Shown here: positions 9,213 to 17,816 of the stretch, piece by piece
How the letters are laid out: the number at the start of each line of letters is the position of its first letter
Position numbering within the stretch: position 1 is the first letter of the stretch
NCBI GenBank assembly: GCA_947493695.1
Contig: CANLSF010000001.1
Location: 992,001-1,056,000 of the forward strand
Reading direction: 5' to 3'
DNA from: an uncultured Kiloniellaceae bacterium
Lineage (GTDB): Bacteria > Pseudomonadota > Alphaproteobacteria > Kiloniellales > Kiloniellaceae
Length of the DNA stretch: 64,000 nucleotides
Notes under the pieces: generated by a model
Database searches by the model: none
What the model was told of the DNA's origin: nothing
The model's input: the letters and a program-made list of their open reading frames with translations, nothing else
Position numbers and translations under genes: made by a program

Positions 9213-10019
9213 CTACTCGCCAGCGGCGATGGCGTGGATGCCGGTTGGGGCGGCGTCCTTGCCCTTTTGTGCGGTTGAACTGCGGTCGGGCGAAGCGTTC
9301 ATCAGGCTCCCGGTCAGAGTTTCCGTAAAGACCTGCGTGATCGCGTCCTCCATGGCGTGGGCCAGACGTTCCACCCGTCGCTCGAGCCAGTTCAGAATTG
9401 CGACAACCGGAATGGCCACGGCCAGGCCGGCTGCGGTGGTCAGTAGTGCAGCCCAGATCCCGCCTGACAAAATGGCCGGATTGACCTGATTTCCGGCCTG
9501 TTCAAGCTGCCGGAAAGCCTCGATCATTCCCAGAACGGTACCAAAGAGGCCCAGAAGAGGCGCCAGGCTCGCGGTTACTTCCAGAGGCCGGAAATAGCCG
9601 CGCAGGCTTTCCAGCAGATTGCTGGCATGACGCAATACCTCTTCGCGCACTTTCTGCTCCGGGAGATCATCACGTGCGCGTCCCTGAATGGCCAAGGCAA
9701 CGACTTGAGAGAGAGGACTGCGGGCGTTGTTCAGGGAAGCCAAAGCTTCACGGATCTGTCCCGTGCGATAAAGGCTGAGGGCATGCAGGCTCTGGCGGCG
9801 CTCACCAATCCGATTGCTCTGGAATTGCCAGAGCTTGAGCAAAACAATCGCCAGGGCGAACACCGACATCACGATCAGAATCATCACGACCGGGCCGCCC
9901 GCGTCGAGATAAGTGAGAAGCTCATCGAAGCGGCCCGCCTCGCCTAATCCACTCTCCAGGCCACTGCTTTCAAGGCCACTGTCGGGTGCGGCCAGGGTGC
10001 TTTCGCTCTGCTCATCCAT
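9213..10019 (-). CDS. exbB: MotA/TolQ/ExbB proton channel family protein
   Basis: A 268-residue inner-membrane protein that forms the pentameric channel around the ExbD helix. TM helices are visible at about 35-60 (GPVVMILIVMSVFALAIVLL), about 155-180 (APLLGLFGTVLGMIEAF) and about 190-220 (GIWAALLTTAAGLAVAIPVVAI). The GLFGTVLGMI and TTAAGLAVAIP motifs are diagnostic of the family. The first 30 residues are a Ser/Gly/Leu/Glu-rich stretch with an internal repeat (SGLESSGLESGLG). It follows a small exported protein gene by 47 bases and precedes two exbD genes. Confidence 0.9.
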   Translation of the reverse strand: MDEQSESTLAAPDSGLESSGLESGLGEAGRFDELLTYLDAGGPVVMILIVMSVFALAIVLLKLWQFQSNRIGERRQSLHALSLYRTGQIREALASLNNARSPLSQVVALAIQGRARDDLPEQKVREEVLRHASNLLESLRGYFRPLEVTASLAPLLGLFGTVLGMIEAFRQLEQAGNQVNPAILSGGIWAALLTTAAGLAVAIPVVAILNWLERRVERLAHAMEDAITQVFTETLTGSLMNASPDRSSTAQKGKDAAPTGIHAIAAGE

Positions 10020-10066
10020 TTGTCGGTTGAACCTTTTAAAACGTAATTTCTGTCAGGAAACGATGG

Positions 10067-10546
10067 TTACTTGATAAAGGAAACTGCCCCACGGGCGCTT
10101 GTGGAAACCATGGCCAGGCAGTCGTCCCGCGCGCCCTGAGCGTCGCTGCAGGACGTCAGTTTGTTCAACAGAACCCGGCCGATCCCGTTGCAGGGCAGCT
10201 TCGCAATGTTGAAAACCTTGAGACTGGTCTTATCCTTCGGCAATGGCGCCGCCTCGACTGCAAGGCGCTTGGCGACCACGCCCTCTGCATCAAACAGCAC
10301 CAGATCGAGTTTCAGGCTCTCGAATGAGAGCTGACTACGATTCTCGAGCAGAAGATACGCGCGGCAGGCATTCTCGGAGGCCTCCAGCTTGTTCAGCTCA
10401 ATTTTGATTTCCGGACGTGAGGACACTGTTTCCTGCGCATTGCCCGGCGACCAGGACATTGCGGCGAACAGGATCACTGCAAGCAGTGCCGGTGTTATCG
10501 GCGAGCGGATAATGGTTATCGGAGTTGAAGCTGTTCTCGTTTTCAT
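10067..10546 (-). CDS. Exported hypothetical protein preceding exbB
   Basis: Not recognised as a named family. It has 159 residues with a signal-peptide-like start (basic residues, then PALLAVILFAAMSWSPGNAQ) and a mature domain of about 125 residues. It contains three cysteines that could form disulphides (NACRAYL, KLPCNG, TSCSDAQGARDDC has two more) and the segment AYLLLENRSQLSFESLKLDLVLFD, which looks like an immunoglobulin-like beta-sandwich (inference). The ATG at 10546 was preferred over a TTG at 10582. It lies immediately upstream of exbB in the same orientation and probably heads that operon, so a role in the envelope process driven by the ExbBD motor is plausible but unproven. Confidence 0.72.
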   Translation of the reverse strand: MKTRTASTPITIIRSPITPALLAVILFAAMSWSPGNAQETVSSRPEIKIELNKLEASENACRAYLLLENRSQLSFESLKLDLVLFDAEGVVAKRLAVEAAPLPKDKTSLKVFNIAKLPCNGIGRVLLNKLTSCSDAQGARDDCLAMVSTSARGAVSFIK

Positions 10547-10727
10547 ATGCTGATCTATTGCATATTTGCGAGTGGTTCTCAATCGCGAAATAAACCGAAT
10601 CGAAATCAGTACTCACTACAATTTGTCGAGAGCCTGGGCCGATTTAGGCTCAAGAACATGTTTAAATTTTCATGACCTGTTAGTATCTGAGAGTGCGAAA
10701 AAAGTATCCGAGAGAAGTTCATTCAAA

Positions 10728-12986
10728 ATGGCCAGCATTTTCTCAAAAATTCGAAGGATTGATTTGTGCCATTTTGTGGCGGCATTTGCGTCCTTAGCGA
10801 GTGTCTTTGTTTTTGCAGTAACTGTGACCAACGCCCAGGCACAAACCGCAAATCAGTCCGCTGCAGAAAAACAGGCTGAGGCGGAAGCTCTGATCTCCCG
10901 CCTATCCGACAAGGAAGTCCGTGAGTTGCTGGTCGGACGTTTGGCACAGGCCGAGGCGCAGCAGAATCAGGGTCGGGAAGAATTCAATCCGGCAGTCATC
11001 ATCTACCGCCTGCAGCGCGACATGGGTCTGATCAGTGAAGAGGTGCAGCACATTTTCGCAGCGGTGGTTGATCTGCCCGCGATCTTTCCCGCGGCCTGGG
11101 CGCAGTTCAGTGCCGATCGGAACGAGGGGGGACTGATCTGGTTCTTTGCGACCATGGCCATTGCCTTCGGGTTGGGGTTTGTCGTGGAGAGTGGATTGCG
11201 CCCAATCCTGGTCGGACGTCCGGCGCAGGCGCCGCCGGTGATTGAGAGTACCCGCAGAAAGGTGATTATCCTGGGTGTGGTGCTGCTTAAGCGCTTACTG
11301 TTGCTAGGGATCTTTGTGGGGGTGGCGACTGCGGTCTTTGTGTTGTTTTTCGACACTACGCAGAAGGACCGGATCGCGTTCTTCTTTTATCTGACGGCGA
11401 CGGGTGTGTTCCGGGCCAGCATTGCGATGTCCCAGGCCTTTCATGCGCCGAAGCGTGCCAACCTGCGGCTGCCGCTCTATGACGATAGTGAAGCGGCCTA
11501 CATGCACCGGACCTTTCTGATCACGGTCGGGTTTGGTGCCTTCGCTTTCTTCACCTGCGCACTTTTCGGAACGCTCGGAATTCTCGGTTACGTACATGAA
11601 CTCTTCCTGATTCTGATAGGCACAACGACGGTATCGCTTCTGATCTACACCATTATCTCCGGCCGGGGTCTGATTCGGAAGGACATAGAAAGCGGCGTGG
11701 CGGCAGAGAGTTCACGAGCCCGTTTTGCGCGCGCCTGGCCCTGGATCTTTGCGGTTTTCACCGGGTTCCTCTGGGTTGGCATCGTCGTGCGTGAGCTGCT
11801 CTATGATTTTGTGCCCTATGGCGCGGCGCTCTTTACCATCGGTCTATTTGCCGTCATTCCCAGCCTGGACGCTCTCTTTTATCGAGATGCCGCCCGCTTC
11901 GAAGCTGCAGCAGATGATGTGCGGGCTGCTCTTGCTAAGGCCGGTCGCCTCACGCTGATCGTCCTGGTGGTGGTCTCGCTTGCTTCGGCCTGGCGCATCA
12001 ACCCGCTGACCATGAGCGACGGCGGTTATGCGACCCTCCTTGCCGAGGCCGCCCTGCAGGTGGCGGTGACGTTGCTGGTGGCCTACGGCATCTGGCAGGC
12101 GGTCCGGATCTATATCGATCGGAAGATTGCAGAGGAAGATGCGGAGTTTGCGGCTGCAGGCCATGATCCGGCTGAAGCCGAGATCGGCGGGACCGGAATG
12201 TCGCGCATGCGTACGCTCTTTCCTCTCTTCAAGCGCTCGGTGCAGATGGTGCTGGGGATCATTGTTCTGATGATTGTGCTGTCTTCTCTCGGCGTCGATA
12301 TCGCACCTATTCTTGCCGGTGCCGGCGTCGTTGGCCTCGCAATCGGTTTTGGGTCTCAGACTCTTGTGCGTGATATCGTTTCGGGCGCTTTCTTCCTGAT
12401 TGATGACGCGTTTCGCCTTGGTGAATACATCGATGTCGGTTCGGTTCAGGGCACTGTCGAAAAAATTTCCCTGCGTTCCTTTCGGCTGCGGCATCATCGC
12501 GGCGCCATTCATACCGTTCCTTTTGGGACCATCGATACCCTGACCAATTACTCACGCGACTGGGTCATCATGAAGCTCAAATTCCGGGTGCCGTTCGATA
12601 CGGATGTGCGGGCCATCAAAAAGATGTTCAAGAAGATTGGTATCGATCTGCTTGAACACCCGGAAATCGGCGAGGATTTCCTGCAGCCTTTCAAATCCCA
12701 GGGTGTCTTCGAGGTTGACGACTACGGATTGGTGATCCGTGCGAAGTTCACGGCCAAGCCGGGGCGGCAATTCATGATCCGCAAGGAAGCCTATATTGCG
12801 GTTCAGGAGGCCTTTGCCGCCAACGGTATCGAGTTCGCGCGTCCGGAGATCAAGGTGACGGTTGAGGACGAAACGGACGATGACGAGGTGCCTACCACAG
12901 CGCGCGATCATCGTTCTCAGGCTGCTGCGGGCGGCGCCACACGACTTGTCAGTCACACCGCTGCCGATGCAGCTGAAAATGTGTGA
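10728..12986 (+). CDS. MscS-family mechanosensitive ion channel, long form with exported N-terminus
   Basis: A 752-residue inner-membrane channel that would release solutes on hypo-osmotic shock. It begins with a signal-like segment ending NAQAQ, followed by a short periplasmic region rich in Ala/Gln/Glu, then many TM helices. The MscS core is in the last third: ILAGAGVVGLAIGFGSQ (pore helix), LVRDIVSGAFFLIDDAFRLGEYIDVG, TVEKISLRSFRLRHHRG and VPFGTI, then the cytosolic vestibule and a disordered acidic tail. The ATG at 10728 has AGAGAAG ten bases upstream; an in-frame GTG/ATG region further up lacks similarity. It is divergent from the exbB operon. Confidence 0.88.
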   Translation: MASIFSKIRRIDLCHFVAAFASLASVFVFAVTVTNAQAQTANQSAAEKQAEAEALISRLSDKEVRELLVGRLAQAEAQQNQGREEFNPAVIIYRLQRDMGLISEEVQHIFAAVVDLPAIFPAAWAQFSADRNEGGLIWFFATMAIAFGLGFVVESGLRPILVGRPAQAPPVIESTRRKVIILGVVLLKRLLLLGIFVGVATAVFVLFFDTTQKDRIAFFFYLTATGVFRASIAMSQAFHAPKRANLRLPLYDDSEAAYMHRTFLITVGFGAFAFFTCALFGTLGILGYVHELFLILIGTTTVSLLIYTIISGRGLIRKDIESGVAAESSRARFARAWPWIFAVFTGFLWVGIVVRELLYDFVPYGAALFTIGLFAVIPSLDALFYRDAARFEAAADDVRAALAKAGRLTLIVLVVVSLASAWRINPLTMSDGGYATLLAEAALQVAVTLLVAYGIWQAVRIYIDRKIAEEDAEFAAAGHDPAEAEIGGTGMSRMRTLFPLFKRSVQMVLGIIVLMIVLSSLGVDIAPILAGAGVVGLAIGFGSQTLVRDIVSGAFFLIDDAFRLGEYIDVGSVQGTVEKISLRSFRLRHHRGAIHTVPFGTIDTLTNYSRDWVIMKLKFRVPFDTDVRAIKKMFKKIGIDLLEHPEIGEDFLQPFKSQGVFEVDDYGLVIRAKFTAKPGRQFMIRKEAYIAVQEAFAANGIEFARPEIKVTVEDETDDDEVPTTARDHRSQAAAGGATRLVSHTAADAAENV

Positions 12987-13284
12987 TTCTTTGCTGCTGA
13001 GAGAAGCGCGGACGGCCCCGGATCGAACGATTATGTCCCTCGAATTGCTTTGCGCTCAGCAGGACATGATTTTCTATCTGAAAACAACTTATGCGGGAAA
13101 ACCATTAACTTAAAATTGGTTGAGAAATCGGACTGTTAAGCAATTTTTCACTCACGTAGGGTTGAATGAGCCTGGGGTATCTCAAGGCACGGTCAGGCTG
13201 ACTGAGCTGAGGTATCCTGCGGTTGGCGGCAATCCATCGGCGTCGCGGCTCTTTGTGGATAACGTCACGTGGGGATCAAAGTTT

Positions 13285-14280
13285 ATGCAGCAGTTGAAAG
13301 GTTGTTTGACCGCCGGCATCGCCGTTGCGGGTTTTCTGGCCGTGGTAACACCAGGCGATATGGCCATTGGCCGCGAAGCGAAGTGCCTCTTCGTATCATC
13401 CTATCACAAAGGCTATGCCTGGTCTGATGGGGTTGAGCGCGGTCTGCGTTCCGCCCTGGACGGTCGCTGTGAACTGCGTCAGTTCGACATGGACACCAAG
13501 CGTCTGAAGTCGGAGGCGGAGAAGCAACAACAGGCTCTCGAAGCCAAGGGGCTGATCGAGTCCTGGGCGCCGGACATTGTCATAACCGCTGACGACAATG
13601 CGGCGAAGTACCTCATTCAACGTTACTATCAGGATGCCGAAACGCCTTTCGTTTTCAGCGGCGTTAACTGGACCGTGGAGGCTTACGGCTTTCCATACCG
13701 CAATGTCACCGGGATGATCGAAGTCGCGCCGATTGAGCCGATGTTCGAGCGGGCGGAGGAAGTTTCGCCGGATATCCGCAGCGCCTTTTATCTCGGTGCG
13801 GATACTCTGACCGAAAAAAAGAACCTAAAGCGATTTCAGGAAGCTTCCGCACGCCGCGGGGTCAAGCTTGAGTACGTGCTGGCCGGAAGCATGAAGGATT
13901 GGATGGCTGCCTACCAGAAGGCCCAGGCGCACGACCTGATCATTATGGGCAGCAATGCAGGTATCAACGACTGGGACCGCGATGAGGTCCGCGCCTTTGT
14001 GGGCGGAGCCGCTAAACGTCTGAGCGTCACCAATCACTATTGGATGATGCCCTACACCATGGTCGGGATTACAAAGGTGGCCGAGGAACATGGTGAGTGG
14101 GCCGGTAGAACCGCACTGAAAATACTGGGAGGGATGCAGCCCGGTGAAATTCCCATCGTTGCCAACAGTCGACGGGATATCTGGATAAATCCGGAGGTTC
14201 TGTCCGCCGCGGATATCAGCTTGCCGCGCGGCCTCATGCGAAAAGCCAAGCGGGTTACCGGGTTTGCCTCAAAATCCTAA
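13285..14280 (+). CDS. ABC-type substrate-binding-like periplasmic protein
   Basis: A 331-residue exported protein with a type 1 periplasmic-binding fold, of the family annotated as ABC transporter substrate binding protein (PF04392-like). The signal peptide runs to about residue 25 (GIAVAGFLAVVTPGDMA). The mature part has CLFVSSYHKGYAWSDGVERGL, PDIVITADDNAAKYLIQRYY, TPFVFSGVNW and GAATYLG-like strands. No permease or ATPase lies beside it; instead its last 17 bases overlap the start of a CHASE-domain histidine kinase, so it more likely serves as a soluble ligand-binding partner for that sensor (inference). The ATG at 13285 is preceded by GGGGA; the in-frame TTG at 13120 would bury the signal peptide. 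Confidence 0.78.
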   Translation: MQQLKGCLTAGIAVAGFLAVVTPGDMAIGREAKCLFVSSYHKGYAWSDGVERGLRSALDGRCELRQFDMDTKRLKSEAEKQQQALEAKGLIESWAPDIVITADDNAAKYLIQRYYQDAETPFVFSGVNWTVEAYGFPYRNVTGMIEVAPIEPMFERAEEVSPDIRSAFYLGADTLTEKKNLKRFQEASARRGVKLEYVLAGSMKDWMAAYQKAQAHDLIIMGSNAGINDWDRDEVRAFVGGAAKRLSVTNHYWMMPYTMVGITKVAEEHGEWAGRTALKILGGMQPGEIPIVANSRRDIWINPEVLSAADISLPRGLMRKAKRVTGFASKS

Positions 14281-16477
14281 CGATCGTCTCTTCAGAACAT
14301 GGGAAGTCTCCTGCCTGGTACTGCTGGTCGGCGCGATTTGCGCCGCTTTGAGCAGCCTTGCGATCAAGACGGATCTGGGAAATGCGAAAGAGATCTTCAC
14401 GCAGCAGGCTTACAATTTTGAACGCGAGGTGGCGCACCGATTTGCGAGTGCCGATGCAGTGCTCACAACCCTTGTTGAGCTGCATCATGCCAGTGACAAC
14501 GTTGAAGAACACGAATTCGCAGCTCTATCGCGCGAGCTCCTGAAGGCCTACCCCCACATTCAGACGATTGCCAAGCTTTCGATGCTTCGCCTGGATGAGC
14601 GTGAGTCTCTGGAAGAGAGCATGAGAGCCGGGGGTTTTCCGCAATTCCAACTTACCGAGAGAACACGGGCGGGGGAGGTCGTGGGCGCACAGGAGCGTGA
14701 CACGGCGATGCCCATTCTCTCGCTCGAGCCCTTCACACCGGAATTCGCCCAGTTGGTCGGTTTCGATGCTTTGTCGGATCCCGCCCTGGCGCCCGCAATC
14801 CTGCGTGCCATCGATTCCGGGCGTGTGATGAGTTCAGAGGTGGTTGAAATTCCGCATGTCGGCCGGGGATTTTTTGCCTTTAAGGCCATTTATTTCGGGT
14901 ATAACTCACCCAGCTCAGTCGAAGCCCGTCGCACCCAGGTCAGCGGGATGGTGGCGTTGTTTCTCGATTCCAATCGCTTCTTCGATGATTCAAGTCATCA
15001 ATTCGACCGCTTTGCCGTCCGAAGTATCGACGAGCTCCATTATGATCAGCAAAATGTGAGCTATCTCTATCGGCAAGACCGAATGTCCTCCATCGCAGGT
15101 CCGGTGATTTTCGATGCCTTCTTCCTTGAGCTTCCGCTCTTTTCTCAAGGACGGACATTTGTTCTGGAGATTTCGGCGCGTCCCGGCCTGGAGGTGGTTC
15201 GCGGATGGTTTGTCGGCATATTCGTTGTCTTGCCTGCCGTCGCCGGCACCTTCCTGATCCTTGCCTTGGCGAACCACCGTCGCCGTCAGCGCCAGGCCCG
15301 CAAAGATGAGAAGAAGCTCCGCCGGAATAAAGAGCGGTTCCGGGATTTCGCTGAGATTGCATCTGATTGGTTCTGGGCCACCGATGAGCAACTCCGCTTC
15401 TCGTATCTCTCCAACCAACTGATAGAAGCCACCGGATTGCAGCCGAAAGATATTGTCGGTAAGACCAGAAAAGACTTGGCCAAAGTGAATTCCAACGATG
15501 TTGGGTGGCTGCAGCATCTGACAGATCTGGCTGCGCGGCGTCCCTTCCGCGATTTCCGCTATGAATTTATCAGCCCGGACGGAGAGTCCCTTTGGCTCTC
15601 CATCAGCGGCAAACCGGTTTTCAGCGATGATGACGAGTTCCTGGGTTACCGGGGCACAGGCACAAACATAACTGCCGAATTCAAGGCTCAGGCGGAATTG
15701 CGCAAAGCCAAGGAAGAGGCGGAAATCGCCAGCCGAAGCAAGTCGACCTTTCTGGCCAACATGAGTCACGAGCTCAGAACACCTCTGAACGCGATTATCG
15801 GGTTCTCGGATCTGATGAAGCGGGGCGTTTCAGGCAAAATCGAAAACCCCCGTCACCAGGAGTATGTCGACGACATCTACGGTGCCGGCGAGCATCTTCT
15901 TGCCATTATCAATGAGATACTTGATCTCGCGAAGGTCGAGGCTGGTAACTCGCCCCTGGGTGAAGACGAGATCGACACCTGCGAGATCGTGCAGTCTGTA
16001 AGTTCACTGTTGGCTGAGCGCGCCCATGAGAGTCAGGTGCGTTTGGTAATCGAGCAACTGTCCGATCTTCCTTTGCTGTGGGCGGATGCACGCAAACTGA
16101 AGCAGATCCTGCTTAATCTGCTGTCAAATGCGCTTAAGTTTACGCCGCCGGGCGGAACGGTGACTGTAGGTGTGAGTTGCGATGTTGCCAGGGGTTACAT
16201 CTTTCATGTTAAGGACACCGGCATCGGTATCGCGCCCAGCGACATTCCCAAGGCACTCGCCGCTTTTCAGCAGATCGATAGCGAGCTCAATCGGAAATAT
16301 GAGGGCACGGGCCTCGGTCTGCCGCTCGCCAAGGCTTTCGTGGAACAGCATGGCGGAACCCTGAGCCTGAAAAGCGCCATCGGTGAGGGGACCTCGGCCA
16401 TTGTCGTGTTCCCGCCCGAACGTATCGTCAAAGCCTCAGATCTCAAGGATGTGGACGAGAGCGCCCGCTCCGCCTAG
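14264..16477 (+). CDS. CHASE-PAS sensor histidine kinase
   Basis: A 737-residue membrane sensor. In order: TM at about 16-35; an extracellular CHASE domain (about 45-230; AYPHIQTIAKL, FPQFQLTER and PILSLEPF are the usual landmarks); TM at about 312-338; PAS (about 355-475, ASDWFWATDEQLRFSYLSN); HisKA with His502 in SHELRTPLNAI; and an ATPase domain with LNLLSNALKF, DTGIGIAP and GTGLGLPLAK. It has no receiver domain. The only start before the first TM is TTG at 14264, inside the end of the upstream binding-protein gene (17-base overlap), which implies translational coupling. No response regulator is adjacent. Confidence 0.88.
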   Translation: MPQNPNDRLFRTWEVSCLVLLVGAICAALSSLAIKTDLGNAKEIFTQQAYNFEREVAHRFASADAVLTTLVELHHASDNVEEHEFAALSRELLKAYPHIQTIAKLSMLRLDERESLEESMRAGGFPQFQLTERTRAGEVVGAQERDTAMPILSLEPFTPEFAQLVGFDALSDPALAPAILRAIDSGRVMSSEVVEIPHVGRGFFAFKAIYFGYNSPSSVEARRTQVSGMVALFLDSNRFFDDSSHQFDRFAVRSIDELHYDQQNVSYLYRQDRMSSIAGPVIFDAFFLELPLFSQGRTFVLEISARPGLEVVRGWFVGIFVVLPAVAGTFLILALANHRRRQRQARKDEKKLRRNKERFRDFAEIASDWFWATDEQLRFSYLSNQLIEATGLQPKDIVGKTRKDLAKVNSNDVGWLQHLTDLAARRPFRDFRYEFISPDGESLWLSISGKPVFSDDDEFLGYRGTGTNITAEFKAQAELRKAKEEAEIASRSKSTFLANMSHELRTPLNAIIGFSDLMKRGVSGKIENPRHQEYVDDIYGAGEHLLAIINEILDLAKVEAGNSPLGEDEIDTCEIVQSVSSLLAERAHESQVRLVIEQLSDLPLLWADARKLKQILLNLLSNALKFTPPGGTVTVGVSCDVARGYIFHVKDTGIGIAPSDIPKALAAFQQIDSELNRKYEGTGLGLPLAKAFVEQHGGTLSLKSAIGEGTSAIVVFPPERIVKASDLKDVDESARSA

Positions 16478-16790
16478 CTGTTTGCACGCGTTTCTTGATC
16501 ACGGAGTTCCGCAGACAGCTGCAAATCCTACTTCATCTAAGGCGTTCCCTGGACGTGCCGGAGCATGAAATTTCGTGATGCCTGCTGTTAAAAAGCAAGG
16601 TCGCGCTCTAACTATTTGTAAAAGAGGCGGATTCACATTTTCACTTAATTGGTGAAAATGTCTGGGCTTTGAAAACCGGAAACCCGGCGTTGTCAATGCT
16701 GGCATAATTACGCAGACTGAAGATCTTCTGCTACTTTTGTGTGTATACGAATATTATGTTGATCGGTACGGCGACCGGAAAAGAAAAATC
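16478..16790. other. Intergenic region before the dioxygenase gene
   Basis: These 313 bases contain no convincing coding sequence. The one strong structure is a perfect 10-base inverted repeat at 16635-16661, listed separately. The region downstream of it is A/T-rich and leads into a purine-rich stretch (GGAAAAGAAAAA) just before the ATG at 16791. Confidence 0.5.
16635..16661. promoter_or_regulatory. Perfect inverted repeat, candidate operator
   Basis: ACATTTTCAC and GTGAAAATGT form an exact 10-base dyad around a 7-base A/T spacer. No T-run follows on either strand, so it does not look like an intrinsic terminator. Its position about 130 bases upstream of the TauD-like gene fits an operator or an mRNA hairpin. 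Which regulator would bind it is unknown. Confidence 0.4.
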
Positions 16791-17816
16791 ATGACGGGAG
16801 TGGATCGAAGCACCAGGAAGGCGGCTTCCGACGCTCCCGTACTGCTCGAGGGACCTATTACTGCGCCCTGCGCTTGGCGGGCCTCCGATGTCACAGGGGA
16901 TGACTGGATTATTCCCATCCCTCCTAAGGCATTGGTGGAGCTTGACCAACTGGCACACCTGCTGACGAAGTATGACGGTGCCGTAGAGGCGCTGAGCGCG
17001 GCGGACTACGCCCTGGACGCGGTTACCGAGCTCATGGCCGACGTGAAGCAACGGCTCCATCATGGTATTGGCTTCGCAGTTCTTGATCGTCTGCCTGTGG
17101 AACGCTGGGGAGACCCGCTGACAAAGGCTATTGGCTGGATTTTAACCTCTCTACTCGGCCCGGTAGTTGTGCAGAAGGCAGATGGGACGCGTCTGTACGA
17201 AGTCAAAGATTCCGGGGCCTCGTTGGGCTACGGCGTTCGCCGCTCTGTGACCAATCTGGATCAGGACTTCCACACCGATGGTGGCTGGCTCGCGCAGACG
17301 CCTGAGGTCACAACTCTTGTCTGCCTGCGCCCAGCCAAGGCTGGAGGACTCAGCCGGGTCGCGAGCCTGGCCACAGCACACAACGAACTGCGTGAACGCT
17401 CACCCGAATCTCTTGCCCGGCTCTACCAGGATTTCTGGTGGGACCGGCAGGCTGAACATGCGCCGGAAGAAAACAAGAGCAGCCGGCATCCGGTCTTTGC
17501 CTGGCGCGATGGAAAACTGACGGTCCGGCACTATGCTGACTACATTCGCAAAGGCTATCAGCTGCAGGGTGAAGACCTGGACGATGAAGGCGACGCCGCA
17601 CTGACCGAGATGAAGGCAATTGTCGATACCCCTGAAAACTGGATTGAGTTTCAGCTTGAGCAAGGGCAGATCGAATATGTGAACAACCACCTGCTCGCTC
17701 ATTCGCGCACGGCGTTTGAGGATGATGATTCTGAAGGCGGGCGCTATCTGCTGCGCCTCTGGAATCGGCGGGACGGCGGGATCGAGCTCGAACGGCTTTC
17801 AGGGGCCAACGAATAG
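16791..17816 (+). CDS. TauD/TfdA-like Fe(II)/2-oxoglutarate dioxygenase
   Basis: A cytoplasmic oxygenase of 341 residues; the substrate is unknown. The iron ligands are visible as His-X-Asp in DFHTDGGW and a distal His in NNHLLAHSRTAF, with an Arg for 2-oxoglutarate in RYLLRLWNRR. TVFGLGVV-like gamma-butyrobetaine hydroxylase features are absent, so TauD in the broad sense is the safe call. The ATG at 16791 follows a GGAAAAGA stretch; a TTG at 16737 is possible. A TauE/SafE permease starts at the base after its stop codon, so the two are co-translated and probably handle one compound, perhaps an organosulfonate (inference). Confidence 0.8.
   Translation: MTGVDRSTRKAASDAPVLLEGPITAPCAWRASDVTGDDWIIPIPPKALVELDQLAHLLTKYDGAVEALSAADYALDAVTELMADVKQRLHHGIGFAVLDRLPVERWGDPLTKAIGWILTSLLGPVVVQKADGTRLYEVKDSGASLGYGVRRSVTNLDQDFHTDGGWLAQTPEVTTLVCLRPAKAGGLSRVASLATAHNELRERSPESLARLYQDFWWDRQAEHAPEENKSSRHPVFAWRDGKLTVRHYADYIRKGYQLQGEDLDDEGDAALTEMKAIVDTPENWIEFQLEQGQIEYVNNHLLAHSRTAFEDDDSEGGRYLLRLWNRRDGGIELERLSGANE

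Noticed and set aside
12862-13113. A plus-strand frame of 83 residues past the MscS gene
   Set aside because: It overlaps the end of mscS in another frame and continues into non-coding sequence without a ribosome site or recognisable motif.
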